A stretch of 64,000 nucleotides of DNA, from the NCBI GenBank assembly GCA_035508495.1, contig DATJMX010000050.1:1-64000 (forward strand). Reading direction: 5' to 3'. Shown here in pieces: positions 47,081 to 54,836 of this stretch. The stretch is from Candidatus Binataceae bacterium (lineage in GTDB: Bacteria > Desulfobacterota > Binatia > Binatales > Binataceae). Positions within the stretch are counted from its first letter, which is position 1, and every line of letters begins with the position of its first letter. The notes under the pieces are model-generated. The model had not been told where the DNA came from. It did no database searches and was given only the letters and a program-made list of their open reading frames with translations. A program made the position numbers and the translations under genes.

Positions 47081-47110
47081 TGAACCATTCTAATAAATCA
47101 GAATGAGTCA
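47081..47110. promoter_or_regulatory. Palindrome upstream of Do protease
   Basis: CATTCT (47086-47091) and AGAATG (47100-47105) flank an AT-rich 8-bp centre; outer TGA and TCA (47081, 47108) extend the symmetry. It lies about 155 bp upstream of the protease ATG in an AT-rich gap. A regulator-binding site is plausible; the protein is unknown. Confidence 0.35.
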
Positions 47111-47178
47111 TTAAAGAAAATTACCTTTCTATATGAGGACGACCTAAGCGGCCCGTAGAGACTGGAAATCGACGATGG

Positions 47179-47541
47179 CTAACGGTCTGCAATTCGCCTG
47201 AGTCGAGGCCGGGGCGGCAATTCCGCCAAATTCGGAGCAGTTGCCATCGCAATGAAATCGCAGACCGCTTCGCGCAGTTCCGCGATCGCAAGTCCCATAT
47301 GTTCGGCCGGAAGCTGATCGAGCTTGGCCATCGCGCGGCTACATAGCGATCGTGCGCCTTCACGATTGCCTCGTTCGGCGTGCAGGATCGCGACTGCGGC
47401 CTGAATCAGACCCTGGTAGAAGAGCTTCTCGTCGCCCTGCGAGCGCTTCCAGACTTCTTCCCAGGCCTCATGGCATTCAAAGAAGCGGCCGGCGTTGAAG
47501 AGTTCCACCCCGTTTTCGAAATGCTCCGCAGGCGACTTCAC
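47179..47541 (-). CDS. DUF309 protein
   Basis: A 120-residue all-helical protein. The DUF309 core is clear: FENGVELFNAGRFFECHEAWEEVW (residues 8 onward) with the conserved HExWE. I choose GTG 47541 (opening MKSPAEHFENG). A longer frame to 47598 would translate part of a palindromic repeat (AGRDAHPT), which is not part of the family. Function of DUF309 is not settled; the HExxE-like motif could bind metal. The gene lies between the Do protease and the repeat. Confidence 0.85.
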   Translation of the reverse strand: MKSPAEHFENGVELFNAGRFFECHEAWEEVWKRSQGDEKLFYQGLIQAAVAILHAERGNREGARSLCSRAMAKLDQLPAEHMGLAIAELREAVCDFIAMATAPNLAELPPRPRLRRIADR

Positions 47542-47565
47542 GATGGAAATATAGCTTGAAAATGC

Positions 47566-47697
47566 AGTGGGGTGGGCGTCTCTGCCCGCCATTGACACGC
47601 GCGAGCCGGATGGCTCGCGCCACCGATTGTTGCCTGCAGAATAGACGCGCGGGAAGACCCGCGCATCTTAACGGCGGGCAAGGACGCCCGCCCCACT
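47566..47697. repeat. Composite palindromic repeat C
   Basis: Outer 25-nt arms at 47566-47590 and 47673-47697 are inverted copies matching at 22 of 25 positions. Inside are two perfect hairpins: 9 bp with loop GGAT (47599-47607 / 47612-47620) and 7 bp with loop AAGA (47647-47653 / 47658-47664). The right arm itself folds (GGCGGGC / GCCCGCC). It lies between the DUF309 and amidohydrolase genes. Confidence 0.8.
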
Positions 47698-47724
47698 ACA
47701 TCTTCCTCGGAAAGACTTCGTAGC

Positions 47725-49425
47725 TTAACCGCCGTGGCCGTGGCGTAGCAGGCGGCCCGAGGTTGCGCCCGTGGCGAGGCCGTCGCTCATTGTGACTTCG
47801 CCATTGACGACGATTGCCTGGTAGCCCTTCGCCCTGCGGATTCGCCGCCACTCGCCGCCCGGCAGATCGTATACCTTCTCCATCGGGCCGACTGCGAGCT
47901 TGTCGAGGTCGTACACGATCACGTCGGCCGGCGCGCCTTCGCGCAGCGTGCCGCGATCGCGGAATCCCGCGCACATGGCAGGCAGGGCGCTCAACCGCCA
48001 GTGCGCATCCTCGAGTGGCAGCATCCCGCGCTCGCGCACGAGATTGGCCAGGAACTCGGTGGGGTACTGGCCGCCGGTGAAAAACTTGGTATGCGCGCCG
48101 CCGTCGGAAACACCCGGAATCAGGTACGGGTATTCGAGCATCTCCTTCATGAAGTCCATGTTCTGATTCGGTCCGGGTGCGTAAAATTCCGCGTTGAGAT
48201 CGTCGGCGACGGCGAGATCGAGCATCGCGTCCACGGGATGCTTCCCCGTGCGCTCCGACAGTTCGCGCAGCGTAAGACCTTCTTTGTCCTTCAGCTCAGC
48301 GCGCTCCACCTGGCTCACAAAGATTTGATCGAACTGATCGGTGATCACGAAAGGCATCTTGCTGCGCAGCGCTTCGCGGCGCGAGGGATCACTGAGCTTC
48401 TGCGCGCGTTCCTCGCGCGTTCCGGTCGTGGCATCACACCACGCCTGGCATTCATCGAACAGGTTCCAGTCGATAAACGTGAACGCCATGCCGGTATCCA
48501 CCGTGACGGCCTGACCGTAAACGGGGATTCCGCGCTGACGGCAACTCTCGAGCCACTCGATCGTCTGGCGATGAACCATGGGCCGCGAGTCGCGCGGCTG
48601 CACGACATTGTAGAGCACGGGCCGCCCGCTTATCTGCGCGAGCTGCTCGAAATGGTTCATGTCATGCATCGGGTCGGTCGAGACCAGCGTCATCTGCACG
48701 AAGCCCTCGTTGCGCCGCGCGAGCACGCGCGCGAGCGCGAGGCAGGTTTCATCAGCCATCAGGTCGGAGACCATCGGCGTGCCGTCGAAATCGCGCTGCA
48801 CGCATGCGGGCCCGTTGGGATCGAGCCGCTGCGCCGACCATCCGCAGGCACCGGCATCCATCGCCTCGTCGAGTAGACGGCAGATCTCGCGCTCCTCGGC
48901 CTCTGTCGGCGGACGTGACTTGGCGTTATCAAGCCCCATCACATAAGTGAGCAGCGGAGAGACCGGCACATACGGCAGGATGTTAAGCGTCTTCGGATGA
49001 CGGTCGATACTGTCGAGGAACTCGGGGAACGTGGTCCAGTCCCACGGCATCCCGGCTTTCATCGAGGCATACGGGATCGCTTCGACGCGCGTCATCGTGA
49101 GCATCGCGCGCTCGCGTCCCTCCGGATGCACCGGGGCGAAGCCGAAGCCGCAGTTACCGATCACGATCGAGGTCACACCGTGCCAGCTCGAAATCGAGCA
49201 GCTTGGATCCCAGAAGAGCTGAGCATCGTAATGCGTATGCAGGTCGACGACGCCGGGAGCGACGATCATGCCGCTCGCGTCGATAACCTTGGCGCCATCG
49301 CTGGAGCGCAGGCGGCCAATCTTCGCGATACGGCCGTTCCTAACCCCGATATCGCCGCGAAAACGCGGCATCCGGGTGCCATCGATAATCATTCCGTCGC
49401 GAATAACGAGGTCGAAATCCGCCAT
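47725..49425 (-). CDS. N-acyl-D-amino-acid deacylase-like amidohydrolase
   Basis: Metal-dependent amidohydrolase of 566 residues, family of D-aminoacylases. The composite beta-sandwich plus TIM barrel begins with FDLVIRDGMIIDGT. The metal ligands HTHYD are near residue 63, further His/Glu sites in GNCGFGFAPV and VSDGGAHTK, and the C-terminal strand region GAPADVIVYD. ATG 49425 has GGAGG 8 nt upstream; the longer frame to 49494 adds a poor leader. The protein ends in Gly/His repeats (RHGHGG). Substrate could be an N-acyl-D-amino acid or another amide. Confidence 0.88.
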   Translation of the reverse strand: MADFDLVIRDGMIIDGTRMPRFRGDIGVRNGRIAKIGRLRSSDGAKVIDASGMIVAPGVVDLHTHYDAQLFWDPSCSISSWHGVTSIVIGNCGFGFAPVHPEGRERAMLTMTRVEAIPYASMKAGMPWDWTTFPEFLDSIDRHPKTLNILPYVPVSPLLTYVMGLDNAKSRPPTEAEEREICRLLDEAMDAGACGWSAQRLDPNGPACVQRDFDGTPMVSDLMADETCLALARVLARRNEGFVQMTLVSTDPMHDMNHFEQLAQISGRPVLYNVVQPRDSRPMVHRQTIEWLESCRQRGIPVYGQAVTVDTGMAFTFIDWNLFDECQAWCDATTGTREERAQKLSDPSRREALRSKMPFVITDQFDQIFVSQVERAELKDKEGLTLRELSERTGKHPVDAMLDLAVADDLNAEFYAPGPNQNMDFMKEMLEYPYLIPGVSDGGAHTKFFTGGQYPTEFLANLVRERGMLPLEDAHWRLSALPAMCAGFRDRGTLREGAPADVIVYDLDKLAVGPMEKVYDLPGGEWRRIRRAKGYQAIVVNGEVTMSDGLATGATSGRLLRHGHGG

Positions 49426-49546
49426 GATCCCATCCTCCAGCCCGAAGGCGCAGGTCTTGCGCCAGTTACTCGCACCGATTGAAAGAACTGTCAATGATTC
49501 TAATGCAGAAAGTCGGTGGCGCTTATGGCGGCCTCGCGAAGGGAGA

Positions 49547-49694
49547 GAAGAAAAAGATCACCACAAAGACACTTAGTTAAAGACACGAAGTCACGAAGGT
49601 AGGCAAGGACGGCGCGGATGCGCCGTCCTTGCCAATTATTCTTGTGCCTTCGTGCTTCTGTCTTCGTGCCTTGGTGGCGATCTTTTTTTCTTCT
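49547..49694. repeat. Composite palindromic repeat A
   Basis: A perfect 14-bp central hairpin (GGCAAGGACGGCGC at 49602-49615, loop GGAT, complement at 49620-49633) is enclosed by long imperfect inverted arms. The left arm reads AAGATCACCACAAAGACAC and later GACACGAAG; the right arm reads TTCGTGCCTTGGTGGCGATC. The right end overlaps the stop region of the CMD-family gene. Confidence 0.8.
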
Positions 49695-50236
49695 CAGCGG
49701 CGGGTGACGCCCTCTTCTACTTCCACGCCGACGGGCACCAGGATGCGCACGACCATGTTGTAGAACGCAACATTTTGCACCAGCTCCATCATCCGCCGCC
49801 GATCGAGAAAGCCGAGCGCCCCGTTCCAGGTCGAATCGCTGACCTTGACGTTCTGGGTCGCTTCGACGGCATAGCGGATAATCGCACGCTCCTGATCGTT
49901 GAAATGCGGCGAGCGCTCCCAATCGGCGAGCGCCTCGAGCTGCGCGCGCGGGACGCCGACGCTGCGCGCCAGATTCCAATGATGCGTGAATTCGTACTGG
50001 GCCTCCGTGAGCCGGCCGACCGTCATCAGCGCAAGCTCGCGCAGCTTCGGATCGAGCGCGGTGCCGTTTCGCAACTCGCCGCCCAGCGCCAAAAATCGCC
50101 GCAGCAGATTCGGAGTATTGGCGAGCGCACGAAAGATGTTCCCAACATTCCCACGCTCGCGAGTCAGGTTGTCGAAAATCTCCCGATCAGCCTCGGGCAG
50201 ATCGTCACGGTTAAGATAAGGAACGCGCGCCGCCAT
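49694..50236 (-). CDS. Carboxymuconolactone decarboxylase family protein
   Basis: A 180-residue helical CMD/AhpD-fold protein. The conserved core is MTVGRLTEAQYEFTHHWNLARSVGV (about 90-114). The AhpD redox CxxC is missing (EAQYEFTHH), so it is not a peroxidase-type AhpD. It is closer to true decarboxylases or to uncharacterised CMD proteins. ATG at 50236. It stands alone between repeats A and B; the stop codon touches repeat A. Confidence 0.85.
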   Translation of the reverse strand: MAARVPYLNRDDLPEADREIFDNLTRERGNVGNIFRALANTPNLLRRFLALGGELRNGTALDPKLRELALMTVGRLTEAQYEFTHHWNLARSVGVPRAQLEALADWERSPHFNDQERAIIRYAVEATQNVKVSDSTWNGALGFLDRRRMMELVQNVAFYNMVVRILVPVGVEVEEGVTRR

Positions 50237-50280
50237 CGATTATGTCCTCCAGTTATTGTGGTCGGACAGTAGCAATCAAA

Positions 50281-50447
50281 AAGATCACCACCAAGACACG
50301 AAGGGCGCCAAGGCAGAGTCGAGGGCGCGAAGCGCGCCGTCTTAATGGCGGGCAGGGACGCCCACCCTACTAACTTCAAACGGAAAATCAAAAGGACGGC
50401 GTCAGCGCCGTCCTTCTTTGTGACCTTCGTGTCTTGGTGGTGATCTT
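50281..50447. repeat. Composite palindromic repeat B
   Basis: Outer arms are a perfect 24-bp inverted repeat (50281-50304 and 50424-50447; AAGATCACCACCAAGACACG...). Nested inside are a 6-bp stem (50324-50338), a copy of the C-type module GGCGGGCAGGGACGCCCACC (50347-50366), and a perfect 10-bp hairpin with loop TCAG (50392-50415). It ends 7 bp past the ilvB stop and could serve as its terminator. Confidence 0.82.
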
Positions 50448-50454
50448 GTTCTGC

Positions 50455-52155
50455 CTACGCGAAGAGCATCTCGGACATCGATCCGCCCGGCGGGATCATC
50501 GGCATCACCGCTTCTTCTTTCGGGATCACCACGTCGATCAGCACCGGTCCCGGCGTTGCGAAGGCTTCTTTCATTGTTGCAACGAGGTCTTTTGACTTCT
50601 CGATACGGAAGCCGTGCGCGCCATATGCTTCTGCGAGCTTGACGAAGTTCGGTACTGACATCGCGGAGTACGAGTAACGCTCCTGGTAGAACTTCTCCTG
50701 CCACTGCCGGACCATCCCGAGGAAATGATTGTTCAGGATGATCACCTTGATATCGACGCCGTACTGAACCGCCGTGCCGAGCTCCTGGATATTCATCTGG
50801 ATCGAGCCGTCGCCCGACACCACGATCACCGGCTTGTCGGGCGCGGCGAACTTGGCGCCGATTCCGGCCGGCAGGCCGTAGCCCATCGTGCCGAGGCCGC
50901 CCGAGGTCAGCCACGAGCGCGGATTCTCAAACGGAAAGAGCTGCGCCACCCACATCTGATGCTGTCCCACGTCGGTCGCGACGATGCAGTCGCCCTTGGT
51001 GAGATTGTGCATCTCCTCGATCACGCTCAGCGGCGATACGCTCTCGCGCTCCTTGGCGTCGCGCTCGTAGAGCGGGCGGTCCTTCTGCCACTGCATGATC
51101 TGCTGATGCCATTTGGCCCAGTCGGCGTGGCGTTTGCCGATACTCTCGTGGCTTTTGATCTGCACGAGCATGTCAGTGAGCACCGACTTGATGTCACCGA
51201 CGATCGGAATATCGACTTTGACATTCTTGGAGATCGACGAGGGGTCGATATCCATGTGAATGATCGTCTCGGCCTTGGGAGCGAAGTCCGCGATCCGTCC
51301 GGTAACGCGATCATCGAAGCGCGCGCCGACGGCTATCAGGCAATCGGTGTTAACGACCGCCGTGTTGGTGCCATACGAGCCGTGCATCCCGAGCATCCCG
51401 AGCCGCAGCGGATCGGAGGCATTCATCGAGCCGAGGCCCATCAGCGTTTCGGTGACCGGAATATGCAGCCCACGCACCAACTCGCGCAGCTCGGGCGCAG
51501 CGCCCGACCATTGCACACCGCCGCCGACATAGAAGAGCGGGCATGAGCTTTTTTCGATGGCTTCGATCGCGCGCTCGATTTGGCGTGGATTGCCCTTGAA
51601 CGTAGGCTTGTAGCCGCGCAGCTCGACTTTGTCGGGATATTTGAAAATGTGCTCGGCCTGCTGCACGTCGCGCGGCAGATCGACGACGACCGGTCCGGGC
51701 CGGCCAGTACCCGCGATGAAGAAGGCTTCTTTGATCGTTTTGGCGACGTCCTTGACGTTCTTGACCAGGAAATTGTGCTTGGTGCACGGCCGCGTGATTC
51801 CCACGAAGTCGGCTTCCTGAAACGCGTCGTTGCCGATAAGCGAGGTCGGGACCTGCCCCGACAGAACGACCATCGGCGTGGAATCCATATAGGCGTCGGC
51901 GATACCCGTGACGGCATTGGTCGCGCCCGGCCCCGACGTTACGATGCATACGCCCGGGCGGCCGCTCACGCGCGCGTAGCCCTCGGCCATGTGCGTGGCG
52001 CCTTGCTCATGGCGCACGAGCACGTGCTTGATAGGAGAATCGAGGAGCGCGTCGTAGGTTGGCAGGATCGCGCCTCCGGGGTAGCCGAAGACGACATCGG
52101 CTCCCTCGGCGAGGAGGCTCTCGATCACGATCTGGGATCCCTTGAGTTTCTTCAT
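50455..52155 (-). CDS. ilvB: Acetolactate synthase large subunit
   Basis: ThDP-dependent first enzyme of branched-chain amino-acid synthesis, 566 residues. The N-terminal ThDP glutamate is in RHEQGATHMAEGYAR near residue 49. The FAD-binding middle domain includes GMLGMHGSYGTN, and the C-terminal ThDP/Mg motif is GDGSIQMNIQEL to NNHFLGMVRQWQ. ATG at 52155. No small regulatory subunit (ilvN) lies next to it, which is unusual for a biosynthetic enzyme; it may be elsewhere. Its citramalate-pathway partner cimA is at 8970. Confidence 0.93.
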   Translation of the reverse strand: MKKLKGSQIVIESLLAEGADVVFGYPGGAILPTYDALLDSPIKHVLVRHEQGATHMAEGYARVSGRPGVCIVTSGPGATNAVTGIADAYMDSTPMVVLSGQVPTSLIGNDAFQEADFVGITRPCTKHNFLVKNVKDVAKTIKEAFFIAGTGRPGPVVVDLPRDVQQAEHIFKYPDKVELRGYKPTFKGNPRQIERAIEAIEKSSCPLFYVGGGVQWSGAAPELRELVRGLHIPVTETLMGLGSMNASDPLRLGMLGMHGSYGTNTAVVNTDCLIAVGARFDDRVTGRIADFAPKAETIIHMDIDPSSISKNVKVDIPIVGDIKSVLTDMLVQIKSHESIGKRHADWAKWHQQIMQWQKDRPLYERDAKERESVSPLSVIEEMHNLTKGDCIVATDVGQHQMWVAQLFPFENPRSWLTSGGLGTMGYGLPAGIGAKFAAPDKPVIVVSGDGSIQMNIQELGTAVQYGVDIKVIILNNHFLGMVRQWQEKFYQERYSYSAMSVPNFVKLAEAYGAHGFRIEKSKDLVATMKEAFATPGPVLIDVVIPKEEAVMPMIPPGGSMSEMLFA

Positions 52156-52266
52156 CTAATACTTTCGAGGCGGAATAGTAGAAGAGCTAAGCGTATATCA
52201 GGGCGGGCGAGCCTACAACGTGCGCTCCGACTGCGTCGCGAGCGCGGCTCGGCTAGGCTCGAAGCC

Positions 52267-52761
52267 GTGAAAATCCACCTCTTCGAGCGCGCGCAGCTGG
52301 TGCCCTATCCGCTCAGGATGACTTTCGATTTTTTCAATGTTCCGCGCAATCTCGAGCGCCTGATGCCCGCGTTCCTGCACTTCGAATTTTTAAGTGAGCC
52401 CCCTCCGGTAGCGCTCGAAGGCACGGTTCTCGAGTATCGATTCCAGCTTTACGCCGTTCCGATCAAATGGCGGACGAAGATCGTGCTCGTCGAGCCGCCG
52501 CTTAGGTTTGTCGATATCCAGGAAAAAGGCCCCTACGCCTTCTTTCGGCATACACACGACTTCCGCGCGGTCGGCGATCAAACCGAGATGATGGATCGCG
52601 TCGAGTACGCGATACCGTTCGGACCGCTCGGCGAGATCGCGCGGCTTCTGTTCGTCGATCGCAGCCTGCGCGAGATCTTCGACTATCGTCAGCGCGAGCT
52701 CGGCGCGGCGATGAGGAGCGCAGTTTCAGGTACCCTTCTCAAATCAGGAAGAGAAGTTTGA
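52267..52761 (+). CDS. SRPBCC family protein
   Basis: A 164-residue START/Bet-v1-like (SRPBCC) protein. The typical pattern is the N-terminal strand with MKIHLFERAQLV, FFNVPRNLERLMPAFLHFE, then YRFQLYAVPIKWRTKI and a C-terminal long helix. It probably binds a hydrophobic ligand in its cavity. GTG at 52267 is chosen because the frame upstream is antisense to ilvB. Similar genes often accompany epimerases of the SDR family; one lies 2 kb away. Confidence 0.8.
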   Translation: MKIHLFERAQLVPYPLRMTFDFFNVPRNLERLMPAFLHFEFLSEPPPVALEGTVLEYRFQLYAVPIKWRTKIVLVEPPLRFVDIQEKGPYAFFRHTHDFRAVGDQTEMMDRVEYAIPFGPLGEIARLLFVDRSLREIFDYRQRELGAAMRSAVSGTLLKSGREV

Positions 52762-52810
52762 GCAATCGATGCTTTTCCGCGAGCCCGTTCTGTCTGGCCT
52801 GCGCGCTCGC

Positions 52811-53254
52811 CTAGTAGTGCGGAGCGGATTGGAAGGTGGCGCCCTGATCGGTGCCCATTACTTCGAAGGTCTGGTTTAGCGGCGCGTACATGCCGCGCAC
52901 GGTCAGCGTTTGGCCCGGTTCGAGTTTCTCGAACACGTCGGCGTCGAGGCCCTGGGTCTGGAAATTCGGCCGGTATTGTTCGACCTGCTGCCACACGTCG
53001 GGCCAATGCACGATCTGCTGCGGATCGTCTACCCAAGCGTCCTTGAGGATAAACTTGTAGGTCTTGTTCTTCACACCGAAGGTGACGACCTGTTGATTTC
53101 CGTATATCTGCCCCGGAGCCGGTTTGGTGACCACAACTGTCGTGGGAAGCGGCGGACCCATCCGCGACAACTGCGCAAAGGCCACTGGTGAGACCGCGAT
53201 CGCCGCGACTATGATAAGCGCCGAGTAGTACCGCGCCCCAGCCTTCATATTCAT
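52811..53254 (-). CDS. Small exported protein
   Basis: A 147-residue secreted protein. The signal peptide (about 1-27, cleaved after AFA) is followed by a Pro-rich start and a beta-rich domain with TYKFILKDAWVDD and a C-terminal GMYAPLNQTFEVMGT. No family recognised. ATG 53254 (a second ATG two codons later). It is divergent from the second DUF1329 gene, sharing a 171-bp promoter region. Confidence 0.7.
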   Translation of the reverse strand: MNMKAGARYYSALIIVAAIAVSPVAFAQLSRMGPPLPTTVVVTKPAPGQIYGNQQVVTFGVKNKTYKFILKDAWVDDPQQIVHWPDVWQQVEQYRPNFQTQGLDADVFEKLEPGQTLTVRGMYAPLNQTFEVMGTDQGATFQSAPHY

Positions 53255-53355
53255 CAGAAACTGCGTCCTCTGCTTCGATAATATGGCCAGGGAATGATGC
53301 GGACAACTGAGGATTTCAAGGGCGGCACCTGGCGCTGTTCACAAAGAGGTTTGCT

Positions 53356-53393
53356 AATTGTTCGCGGATTTTGTACGTTCGCGATAGACAATT
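53356..53393. promoter_or_regulatory. Dyad upstream of second DUF1329 gene
   Basis: AATTGT-TCGCG (53356-53366) is mirrored by CGCGA-TAG-ACAATT (53380-53393), an interrupted 11-bp dyad in the divergent promoter region. GTTCGCG also occurs twice in direct orientation. It may be a regulator site or a 5' UTR structure; untested. Confidence 0.35.
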
Positions 53394-53425
53394 GGGCGAG
53401 GTCTCGCGTGAGGATTGGAGGCAAA

Positions 53426-54775
53426 ATGGAGTTAGGCAAGAAGTCCGCGGCTGTGCTGGCTGTGGTGGCATCCGCTTTGGCTCTGGCGGGCGTATCAGCA
53501 GCGCAGGTTAAGCCGGGAGATTTCATCACCAAGGACAACGCGGCGAAAGTCCAGGGGCTTCTGAGCCCCGGCAACTACGTGCTCGTGCAGAAGGGCATGA
53601 CGATGAAAATCGTGCCGTCGGACAAGCTCGAGTGGCCGCCGCCGTTCACGGCCGCGACCGAGAAGTACTCGCCGCAGGTTCAGCTTGCGCCCGATGGAAC
53701 ATTGAAAAACTACGTCTCGGGCCAGCCCTTTCCGCTGCTTGATCCCAACGATCCGACCGTCGCGACGAAAATCATGTGGAACTTCAGTTTCCGCCCGATG
53801 TACAGCGACGATATTGATATGCGCTTTCCTGAGGTCGCAAGCTACGGAGCGGACGCGAGCGGCGAGCCGCTCAGCTACTACACGGTCGGACACTTCGCGT
53901 TCTATAACAATATCGGCCGCATCGAGGTGCCGCCCGTTCCGACCGATCCCGACGGGGCAGCAAGCGGTGTCCGTTACCGGTTTGGCTTTTATCCTTTCCT
54001 CGAGCCGTCCTCGCTGCGCGGCTATGGGATGCTGCGTTTCCGCCACATCGATCCGAAGCAGGATGACAACGTGTGGGTGTTCAATCCGCAAACCCGCCGA
54101 CTGCGCCGTCAGTCGCCGGAAATCCTTTCCGACGCGATTGCGGCGCTGCCTGGTTTCTCGGGCGGGGGCGGCGGTGGTGGCGGTATGGGCGGAGTGGGCG
54201 CAGGCGGCGGCGCTCCGGCCTACGTCAACACGCTCGACCCAGATTCGTACTTTGGGTTCTCGGCCAAGATCGAAGACTTCACCTACAAGTACCTCGGTGA
54301 CAAGAACATGCTGGCGTCCGTGCACGCCGAGCATTCGCCCGAGCAACCCTGTCCGACCGATGGCGGCAAGACGATTTGCCCCGAAGCCTGGGAGATGCGC
54401 CATCTCTACGTAGTCGAGGCGGACGCGAAGCCCGGGACGGATCTCTCGATCCCAAAGCGCACCCTCTACCTCGATGCCGAAGGATGGTTCATCACCGCCT
54501 CGGACCAATACGATCGCAACGGGGCGCTCTGGAAAACGATCGCGACCTTCCAGACCTATCGCGATCGCCCGGTGCCTGACGCGAAGGTCGCGATTTATCC
54601 CTACAAGCGGATGTTCCAGCTCGGCCTCGTCGATCAGGATTTGCAGACCGGGGTCAGCTCCGTCGTCTATATGCCGGGGCCGAACTCCGAGGAGCGCGAA
54701 TGCTGGTATATCGACATGGGCACGGTCGATAACGCGTTTTTCACGCCGGAGAAGCTCCAGAACGCGGGGCACTGA
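53426..54775 (+). CDS. DUF1329 exported protein with Gly-rich insert
   Basis: A 449-residue paralogue of the protein at 39542. Signal peptide about 1-26 (ending SAA), then DUF1329 with VKPGDFI at 28, EWPPPF near 71 and GQPFPLLD near 99. A Gly-rich insert near 245-265 (a run of at least eight Gly) is absent from the paralogue. GGAGG lies 5 nt before ATG 53426; the frame is open further upstream but without start support. Cell-envelope role in handling hydrophobic compounds is inferred from the family only. Confidence 0.88.
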   Translation: MELGKKSAAVLAVVASALALAGVSAAQVKPGDFITKDNAAKVQGLLSPGNYVLVQKGMTMKIVPSDKLEWPPPFTAATEKYSPQVQLAPDGTLKNYVSGQPFPLLDPNDPTVATKIMWNFSFRPMYSDDIDMRFPEVASYGADASGEPLSYYTVGHFAFYNNIGRIEVPPVPTDPDGAASGVRYRFGFYPFLEPSSLRGYGMLRFRHIDPKQDDNVWVFNPQTRRLRRQSPEILSDAIAALPGFSGGGGGGGGMGGVGAGGGAPAYVNTLDPDSYFGFSAKIEDFTYKYLGDKNMLASVHAEHSPEQPCPTDGGKTICPEAWEMRHLYVVEADAKPGTDLSIPKRTLYLDAEGWFITASDQYDRNGALWKTIATFQTYRDRPVPDAKVAIYPYKRMFQLGLVDQDLQTGVSSVVYMPGPNSEERECWYIDMGTVDNAFFTPEKLQNAGH

Positions 54776-54790
54776 GAATCTATTCGAAAC

Positions 54791-54820
54791 GCATCTGCGG
54801 CGTGGTTGCGCCGCAGATGC
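54791..54820. terminator. Bidirectional terminator hairpin
   Basis: A perfect 12-bp stem, GCATCTGCGGCG at 54791-54802 with its complement at 54809-54820 and a 6-nt loop, lies between the stops of the convergent DUF1329 and epimerase genes. Partly T-rich sequence follows on the plus side. Confidence 0.7.
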
Positions 54821-54836
54821 GCCCTTCATTCAAATT

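Noticed and set aside
47566..50447. Repeats as an insertion sequence or CRISPR array
   Set aside because: No transposase or regular spacer pattern lies between them; ordinary metabolic genes occupy the intervals.
53495..54829. Minus-strand open frame of 444 codons
   Set aside because: Antisense to the second DUF1329 gene and runs through its terminator hairpin.
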